Shown here: positions 5,373 through 9,630 of the stretch, piece by piece | How positions within the stretch are numbered: position 1 is the first letter of the stretch | How the letters are laid out: each line of letters starts with the position of its first letter | Source: Deltaproteobacteria bacterium | Lineage (GTDB): Bacteria; SAR324; NAC60-12 | NCBI GenBank assembly: GCA_002730365.1 | Contig: PBZZ01000015.1 | Coordinates: 1 to 9,630 of the forward strand | DNA length: 9,630 bases | Direction: 5' to 3' | Notes under the pieces: model-generated | The model's input: only the letters and a program-made list of their open reading frames with translations | The model's database searches: none | What the model was told of the DNA's origin: nothing | Translations under genes and position numbers: made by a program

Positions 5373-7244
5373 ATGACGCTTCGCTCACTGCAATTCCTAA
5401 TTCTGTTGGCAATCTTTTGCTGGGGTTCTCCGCTACCCAGTTTCGGGGAATCTTCGAACCAGATTAGCAAAGGAAAACCTTCGCTTCAGACGATTGCAGA
5501 TCAAAGATACTACGACATTCCTATCAAGCTCAATAAGCGAGTGCAACAGATGCTACGCTACTACACTGAGCGTAAGCATTCCATTCTTAACCGCGGACTT
5601 GCTCGTTCTGGCCGATACATGGATATGTTCCGCAGAGAACTGCGAGCTTGGGGCCTTCCACAGGATTTGGTGTTTGTTGTTGCAGTGGAAAGCAACTTCA
5701 ACGAACGCTCTGTCTCAGTCAAGCAAGCCGTCGGACTCTGGCAGTTCATGTCAACCACAGCACAGCAATATCAGCTTAGGGTAGATCCTTGGATCGATCA
5801 ACGTAGAGATCCTCTCAAAGCGACACGCGCTGCTGCACAGCATTTCAAATATCTTTACGGAATTTTCGGTGATTGGGAGCTTGTTCTGGCAGCCTATAAC
5901 GCTGGTGAAGGAAGAGTTCAGCGGGCGATGGAACGAGCCAAGCAGAGAAAAAAACCCACTGACTTCTGGTCGCTATCTTTACCACGAGAAACGCGGAGCT
6001 ACGTTCCAGCAATCATGGCCACCGCAATCATCTACAAAAACTTAGATTATTTCGGAATCACTGGTGTTGAACTAGATCCTCCAATGGAGCAGTCACAGTT
6101 CCAAGTACCTGTCGACTTCTCCTTCCAAGAAGTCGCTCAGCGTGCAGGAATGCCGCTAGAGGAATTACTCACCTACAATACAGCATATCTCCGGGAGATG
6201 CCGCCCATTGATCAGAAACATTACACGATCTACCTTCCACAGAAATATCAGCCTGCACTATGGCAATCTCTGCGCCAATATGGTGAGCCTTCTTCCCACT
6301 GGCTCCAGCACTACAATAGCATGCTGCAAGATACTCCAGAGAACCTACAAACTCTTGAGCGCCATGGCGATTTGAAATATGTACGCGTACAGCGAGGTGA
6401 GAATCTATCGACAATTTCACGCAAGTACAACACAACCATCACAAGACTACTGCGCTGGAACCGAATCCCTAAAAACCAGCTTCTGCAAGTTGGACAACGC
6501 CTCAAGATGTATGTTGTCAATCGTAAGGTCTTGGAAGACGTTCGAGAAAAAAATCAAAACTTGGAAGAGCGCATCCGTGGGACGCAGTTTGTCATCCGGG
6601 TTCCCAAAGGAGCAACCCTCTCTGAACTGGCTGAGCGATACCACACAGACATCAAAGAGCTAATGACGATCAATCGCTTACGCTCACCAATGGATCTTCA
6701 AGCCGGTCAATCACTGAAAATTTATGCTCGCCCAAAAACGATTCAAGTTCACAAAGGAGCGACACTATCCAACCTAGCACAACGCTATGATGTTTCTGTT
6801 AAGGAATTGATGGCTTGGAATAATCTTGCTGCTCCTAATGCTTTGCAGGCGAACCAAGCTTTAATCATTGCTCCACCACCCGAACCAACCTCTCAGCAAC
6901 TGGTTCAGGAAAAACAGGTAAGAATCAGGGTTCCCAAAGGAGCAACCCTCTCTGAACTGGCTGAGCGCTACAATGTAACCGTCAGTAAATTGATGGAATG
7001 GAACAATCTGAAAAGTTCTGATTCGCTACTTGCAGGACAACAACTCACTGTATTCAGAGAGATCACACAGAACAACAAGGCAACCCACAGAATTATCCAA
7101 GTGCGTATGGGTGATACCCTCTGGGATATTGCTAGAGAACACCGGACTTCTGTTGAGCAACTCTTGGTTCTTAATGATCTTGAAGGAAACGAACCATTAC
7201 GACTTAATCAAAAGTTAAAGGTACCCGTCCGACCAGATATTTGA
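5373..7244 (+). CDS. MltD-type membrane-bound or periplasmic lytic transglycosylase with five LysM modules
   Basis: This enzyme should cleave the glycan strand of peptidoglycan between MurNAc and GlcNAc, forming 1,6-anhydroMurNAc ends in the periplasm. Residues 1-25 form a Sec signal peptide (hydrophobic LQFLILLAIFCWG, likely cut after SFG). Cys16 is not in a lipobox because Phe precedes it, so the lipid anchor of E. coli MltD is probably absent. The SLT domain spans about 85-200, with catalytic Glu106 in AVESNFN, then GLWQFM (121-126) and AAYNAGEGRV (173-182). A degenerate LysM-like segment (about 246-292) follows. Five LysM modules lie at about 335-381, 405-451, 455-500, 515-560 and 573-619. 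E. coli MltD has two, so this is an enlarged glycan-binding tail. Modules two and four share 40 identical bases. ATG 5373 follows AAAGAGAT closely. argB lies just downstream on the same strand. Confidence 0.93.
   Translation: MTLRSLQFLILLAIFCWGSPLPSFGESSNQISKGKPSLQTIADQRYYDIPIKLNKRVQQMLRYYTERKHSILNRGLARSGRYMDMFRRELRAWGLPQDLVFVVAVESNFNERSVSVKQAVGLWQFMSTTAQQYQLRVDPWIDQRRDPLKATRAAAQHFKYLYGIFGDWELVLAAYNAGEGRVQRAMERAKQRKKPTDFWSLSLPRETRSYVPAIMATAIIYKNLDYFGITGVELDPPMEQSQFQVPVDFSFQEVAQRAGMPLEELLTYNTAYLREMPPIDQKHYTIYLPQKYQPALWQSLRQYGEPSSHWLQHYNSMLQDTPENLQTLERHGDLKYVRVQRGENLSTISRKYNTTITRLLRWNRIPKNQLLQVGQRLKMYVVNRKVLEDVREKNQNLEERIRGTQFVIRVPKGATLSELAERYHTDIKELMTINRLRSPMDLQAGQSLKIYARPKTIQVHKGATLSNLAQRYDVSVKELMAWNNLAAPNALQANQALIIAPPPEPTSQQLVQEKQVRIRVPKGATLSELAERYNVTVSKLMEWNNLKSSDSLLAGQQLTVFREITQNNKATHRIIQVRMGDTLWDIAREHRTSVEQLLVLNDLEGNEPLRLNQKLKVPVRPDI
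6598..6637 (+). repeat. 40-bp exact direct repeat, copy 1 (LysM module 2)
   Basis: This segment is identical over 40 bases to 6928-6967, exactly 330 bases (110 codons) away and in the same frame. It encodes the front of a LysM module (RVPKGATLSELAER). The identity includes every third codon position, while the intervening module (about 455-500) differs, pointing to recent duplication or gene conversion rather than protein-level selection alone. Confidence 0.95.
6928..6967 (+). repeat. 40-bp exact direct repeat, copy 2 (LysM module 4)
   Basis: This is the second copy of the 6598-6637 repeat. Just beyond it the copies differ at one base (CGC versus CGA for Arg), match for three more, and then diverge into different module backs (YNVTVSKLMEWNNL versus YHTDIKELMTINRL). 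Confidence 0.95.
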
Positions 7245-7291
7245 GTAACATACCCATAGTCCTTCCTTTTCTGTCTCATTCGAAATCCCAA

Positions 7292-8155
7292 ATGAAAATC
7301 AGCCATCAGGACAAGAAAGATCTACTGATTGAGGCTCTATCTTACATTCAGCGCTTCCGTAACCAGATCATCGTCATCAAGTACGGAGGAGCCGCAATGA
7401 TCGAGGAAGCCCTGAAAACCAGCTTTGCCCAAGACATTGTGCTGCTGCAATCCTTAGGAATGCGACCGGTCGTTGTACATGGTGGCGGTCCAGAAGTATC
7501 TAAGGTGATCCAGAGTCTAGGCCAGGAAGTGAATTTCGTTGATGGATTGAGAGTAACTACCGCAGAAAATTTGAAGGTTGCTGAAATGGTGCTCTCAGGA
7601 AACCTCAATAAAGAGATTATCGCTCATTTACAGACTTTTGGGGGAAAGGCAGTAGGACTTAGTGGAAAGGATGGAAATTTGATTCAAGCTGACAAGAAAA
7701 AGCACGCAAGTGGTATCGATCTTGGCTATGTAGGCACCATCAGACAGATCAATCCCGAACTTCTGCACCTGCTGATGCGAGAGCAGTTCATTCCAGTTGT
7801 CTCGCCAATAGGGATGGGGAGTAGTGGTGAAACCTACAACATCAATGCTGATACTGTCGCGGCTGCTATTGCAGTTGCGTTAGAAGCACGTAAGGTGATT
7901 TTCATAACTGATGTTGATGGGGTATTATCGGATGGAAAAGAGTTGATTTCCTATCTGGACACGGCTACTGCAGAAAACTTGATCGCCAACAAGGTGATTT
8001 CAGGTGGGATGGTCCCTAAAATTCAGGCCGCGCTGGATTGCGTTAAAGCCAACGTTCGTTCAGCTCACATCATTAACGGAACAGATCCACACTCTGTGAT
8101 TGCTGAACTATTTACTGATCAAGGGATTGGAACGCAGATAGTGAGGGCTGAATGA
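7292..8155 (+). CDS. argB: Acetylglutamate kinase ArgB
   Basis: It phosphorylates N-acetyl-L-glutamate with ATP, the second step of arginine synthesis, in the cytosol. With the ATG at 7292 the protein has 287 residues. The amino-acid kinase fold is clear: IKYGGAAM with Lys30, VVHGGGPEV at 61-69, Arg87 in DGLRVTT, YNINADTVAAA with Asn193 and Asp197, ITDVDGVLSD at 205-214, and GGMVPK with Lys243. The N-terminal helix before Lys30 (DLLIEALSYIQRF) and the end HSVIAELFTDQGIGTQI resemble arginine-inhibited enzymes of the hexameric class, so feedback inhibition by arginine is likely. A TTG at 7241 would add 17 residues and overlap the transglycosylase stop as TTGA. I prefer 7292 because it matches the family's usual start, although neither site has a good Shine-Dalgarno sequence. 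No other arginine gene is in the window. It converges on the next gene with 9 bases between stops and no visible terminator. Confidence 0.95.
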   Translation: MKISHQDKKDLLIEALSYIQRFRNQIIVIKYGGAAMIEEALKTSFAQDIVLLQSLGMRPVVVHGGGPEVSKVIQSLGQEVNFVDGLRVTTAENLKVAEMVLSGNLNKEIIAHLQTFGGKAVGLSGKDGNLIQADKKKHASGIDLGYVGTIRQINPELLHLLMREQFIPVVSPIGMGSSGETYNINADTVAAAIAVALEARKVIFITDVDGVLSDGKELISYLDTATAENLIANKVISGGMVPKIQAALDCVKANVRSAHIINGTDPHSVIAELFTDQGIGTQIVRAE

Positions 8156-8164
8156 AGGGGAAGC

Positions 8165-9142
8165 TTAAATTTCATCAGTTTCAGAACTGGAAGCGTCTGC
8201 TGTTTTTTGAATAACAGCTAGATTTTCATAAGGTACCCAATTTTCGCTAACAATTCGAAAATCCTGTACGTCTTCTTGAAACTCCAAATACAGCGTTTTC
8301 CAGCCTAAATCACTAAAATCTGAAGAACTATATTTTTGGAGAAAATGAACGAAGTACGTACCCTTGCTGTATAGAAAGGTTAGATTTGAAGCTTGTATTT
8401 CCCGACTTTTATTTCGCAGATTAATTCTCTTCTTGTAGTGCAGCCATCTCTTCTTATCGAAATTTTCGTTTGTAAACTTACTTGAATAGTAATTTATATA
8501 GTCATCCACATTTGGATTTTCCCAAGCATCTATCCAAGTGACAATAAAATTTCTCAGCTTCTCTACCTCTGCTAGATGCTGATGTCTCTCCAGTTTTTCT
8601 ACTGATTCATCAATCAGGATCAGAGTGTTTGGCAGTTGTATATACTGCGCAATCTCTAAAAAATTTTCATTACTGACCGAAACACATCCCTCTGTTGGAA
8701 TAGGCTGATCACCCTCTGTTCCATGCAACCAAATTCCGTAGCCAGTCTTATTATGGAAAAGGCGATCCATCAAGTTCGGATAGTTTAGCGGGAATGCTCC
8801 TGCGCCATACGGCTTTGCCTCCTTAGCACCGTACATTCCTATCAAATCTTTCTCTGACCAAACGTCTGTAAACCAGTAAATTCCCGTTGGTGTCTTCAGA
8901 TCTCCTTCTTTGAACTTGTCACCTGGCACTTTTCCCGTCGTACACGGATATGCAGCAATCATCTCCCACTTTGAATGGCCTCGATAGACTGCAACTTGGC
9001 AGTCTTTTTTATCAACAAGTAAAAATGTAAGGTCTGGATTTTCGGAAAGGAGAAGATTGCGAGGGAGAGCGAGTGCTAAGCTGGTTATTGAAATGAAGAA
9101 CAAAATTGCAGGGATTGCCGAAAGATGGCGAGGAGACAACAT
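8165..9142 (-). CDS. Periplasmic L,D-transpeptidase/carboxypeptidase of the Csd6/Pgp2 type (YkuD + NTF2-like domain)
   Basis: The 325-residue protein has a Sec signal peptide (about 1-26, hydrophobic AIPAILFFISITSLALA). The YkuD domain spans about 40-178, with the active-site block WLHGTEGDQPIPTEGCVSVS. His140-Gly141 and the nucleophile Cys153 fit the family, but the residue two before Cys is Glu151, where classical YkuD enzymes have SHGC. Helicobacter Csd6 and Campylobacter Pgp2 also depart from SHGC and carry a C-terminal NTF2-like domain. Here about 192-305 (NFIVTWIDAWENPNVDDYINYYSSKF and what follows, cut short here as a pattern: FIVTWIDAW, YINYYSSKF) resembles such a domain. The enzyme probably trims or cross-links murein peptides through L,D bonds, which in helical bacteria affects cell shape; which reaction occurs here is unknown. 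CAGGA lies 7 bases before the ATG. It starts 24 bases after the CxxC membrane protein gene, so it may share the ctaE transcript. Confidence 0.87.
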   Translation of the reverse strand: MLSPRHLSAIPAILFFISITSLALALPRNLLLSENPDLTFLLVDKKDCQVAVYRGHSKWEMIAAYPCTTGKVPGDKFKEGDLKTPTGIYWFTDVWSEKDLIGMYGAKEAKPYGAGAFPLNYPNLMDRLFHNKTGYGIWLHGTEGDQPIPTEGCVSVSNENFLEIAQYIQLPNTLILIDESVEKLERHQHLAEVEKLRNFIVTWIDAWENPNVDDYINYYSSKFTNENFDKKRWLHYKKRINLRNKSREIQASNLTFLYSKGTYFVHFLQKYSSSDFSDLGWKTLYLEFQEDVQDFRIVSENWVPYENLAVIQKTADASSSETDEI

Positions 9143-9166
9143 GTACTCGTCCTGACGGAATGAAGC

Positions 9167-9388
9167 TTAACTTTGATCGACCGCATCGTGCTTCTGCTGC
9201 AGCTTTCGTACCCAGAAGAAGCCGCCAATCAGCATGGCTACTGGTAGTAACGTTAAGAAAGCTGTCGTCAGGTAAAATGCGGCTCTCGTATTCTCTGAGG
9301 AAGAGAAACAAACCGCACAGGCTTGTACATCAAAATGCAAGAATAAACTGGCCAGGCCAGTAATCACAATAGCAGAAACGGCTTTCAC
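9167..9388 (-). CDS. Small CxxC single-membrane-span protein directly downstream of ctaE (GTG start)
   Basis: A 73-residue protein with a hydrophobic signal sequence (about 3-19) ending in DVQA. The exported part begins with CAVC (Cys24, Cys27), followed by a short Ser-rich linker, a second hydrophobic span (about 37-60, YLTTAFLTLLPVAMLIGGFF) and a basic cytosolic-looking tail (VRKLQQKH). A TTG 21 codons upstream would give 94 residues, but that extension lies inside the 3' end of ctaE in another frame and is best read as its shadow. The GTG is preceded by GAGG that overlaps the ctaE TGA. Similar small CAVCF membrane proteins near oxidase genes are, as I recall, seen in other proteobacteria, but I cannot name the family. 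A metal or thiol role in oxidase assembly is a guess from position and motif. Confidence 0.7.
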   Translation of the reverse strand: MKAVSAIVITGLASLFLHFDVQACAVCFSSSENTRAAFYLTTAFLTLLPVAMLIGGFFWVRKLQQKHDAVDQS

Positions 9389-9396
9389 AATCCTCA
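9389..9396 (-). promoter_or_regulatory. Ribosome binding site overlapping the ctaE stop, for the GTG at 9388
   Basis: Read leftward, TGAGGATT is followed by GTG. The GAGG begins inside the ctaE stop codon. The spacing of 3 bases from the GAGG core is short, but the arrangement fits translational coupling and supports the GTG over the upstream TTG at 9451. Confidence 0.5.
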
Positions 9397-9630
9397 AAGC
9401 AAGTAGACAAGTGTATATAAAATTGGCCAAACTCCAACCACAAAATACCAAAAAATTTGGGCTGCGCGGAGGTTGTCAATTGTCAGTTGCTGGGAGGTGG
9501 AGTTGAGCCTTCTCAAACAAACAAGCAAAGCGAGTAGTCCCCCAATCACGTGCAACCCGTGAGCTCCAATGATCAGATAGAAGACACCTCCATAGGTACT
9601 GGAAGTGATAGTCAGCCCAAAACTAATCAG
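9394..9630 (-). CDS. ctaE: Cytochrome c oxidase subunit III, C-terminal 78 residues (5' end outside window)
   Basis: The frame is open from the right edge and ends at TGA, giving 78 residues. Subunit III is a multi-span inner-membrane component of aa3/caa3-type haem-copper oxidases. It has no redox centre but stabilises the catalytic core and lines an oxygen or proton path. The visible part has YGGVFYLIIGAHGLHVIGG (13-31), with the conserved histidines of the family's HxxHV region, a transmembrane stretch GLLALLVCL, a loop, and the typical C-terminal helix QIFWYFVVGVWPILYTLVYL, equivalent to the WHFVDxVW end of other subunit III proteins. The acidic residue often found in that last motif is Val here. 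It shows that the organism respires oxygen and that the genes transcribed leftward after it follow a cox cluster. Confidence 0.9.
   Translation of the reverse strand: MISFGLTITSSTYGGVFYLIIGAHGLHVIGGLLALLVCLRRLNSTSQQLTIDNLRAAQIFWYFVVGVWPILYTLVYLL

Noticed and set aside
5373..5450. Lipoprotein signal with Cys16 in the transglycosylase
   Set aside because: Phe precedes Cys16, which does not fit a lipobox; cleavage after SFG by signal peptidase I fits better.
6350..7230. Regularly spaced repeats that might suggest a CRISPR or satellite array
   Set aside because: The spacing comes from in-frame LysM modules; only two copies share long identity, and the whole stretch is coding.
8156..8164. Terminator between argB and the convergent murein enzyme gene
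   Set aside because: Only nine bases separate the stops and no stem with a T tract is visible nearby.
9389..9451. N-terminal 21-residue extension of the CxxC protein from a TTG at 9451
   Set aside because: These bases encode the last helix of ctaE in another frame, and the GTG at 9388 has its own binding site and a clean signal sequence.
1..9630. tRNA, rRNA, insertion sequence, phage, toxin-antitoxin or defence genes
   Set aside because: None of the frames carries transposase, integrase or toxin motifs, no terminal inverted repeats or cloverleaf-like stretches were noticed, and nearly all bases are accounted for by housekeeping or envelope genes.

Overview
The window looks like ordinary chromosomal DNA from a Gram-negative, oxygen-respiring bacterium. 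The support is periplasmic murein enzymes with Sec signal peptides, the end of a haem-copper cytochrome c oxidase subunit III, and the bacterial tRNA modification enzyme MiaB. Base composition is close to balanced, slightly AT-rich, and genes are tightly packed. Gene content is compatible with a deltaproteobacterial or SAR324-like lineage, but that is a loose inference. No mobile element, tRNA, rRNA or CRISPR array was found.

Layout. At the left edge, the C-terminal part of an alpha/beta hydrolase (+, 3-416) meets, tail to tail with a 4-base overlap, a leftward series of five genes. In transcription order (right to left) these are: a 131-residue unknown protein with a TTG start (5163-4768), miaB (4744-3404), a 198-residue unknown protein with a Cys cluster whose start overlaps the miaB stop as ATGA (3407-2811), a small secreted Arg/Tyr/Pro-rich protein (2720-2292), and a three-domain M24 aminopeptidase P (2215-413). 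A 209-base AT-rich divergent spacer (5164-5372) separates this series from a rightward pair: an MltD-type lytic transglycosylase with five LysM modules (5373-7244) and acetylglutamate kinase argB (7292-8155). argB converges, with 9 bases between stops, on a second leftward series. That series is the 3' end of cytochrome c oxidase subunit III (9630-9394), a 73-residue signal-anchored CxxC membrane protein (9388-9167), and an L,D-transpeptidase/carboxypeptidase of the Csd6/Pgp2 architecture (9142-8165).

How the genes relate. Two encode peptidoglycan enzymes acting in the periplasm: the transglycosylase cuts glycan strands, and the YkuD-domain enzyme works on peptide stems. miaB modifies A37 of tRNAs reading UNN codons and is translationally coupled to a Cys-rich protein of unknown role. 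The CxxC protein sits directly behind ctaE, so a role linked to oxidase biogenesis is plausible but unproven. argB is apart from other arginine genes here.

I see no clear novel defence or mobile system. The most useful leads are the ctaE-linked CxxC protein, the miaB-coupled Cys protein, the Csd6-like enzyme with a Glu in place of the usual His of the YkuD motif, and a 40-base exact duplication between two non-adjacent LysM modules.
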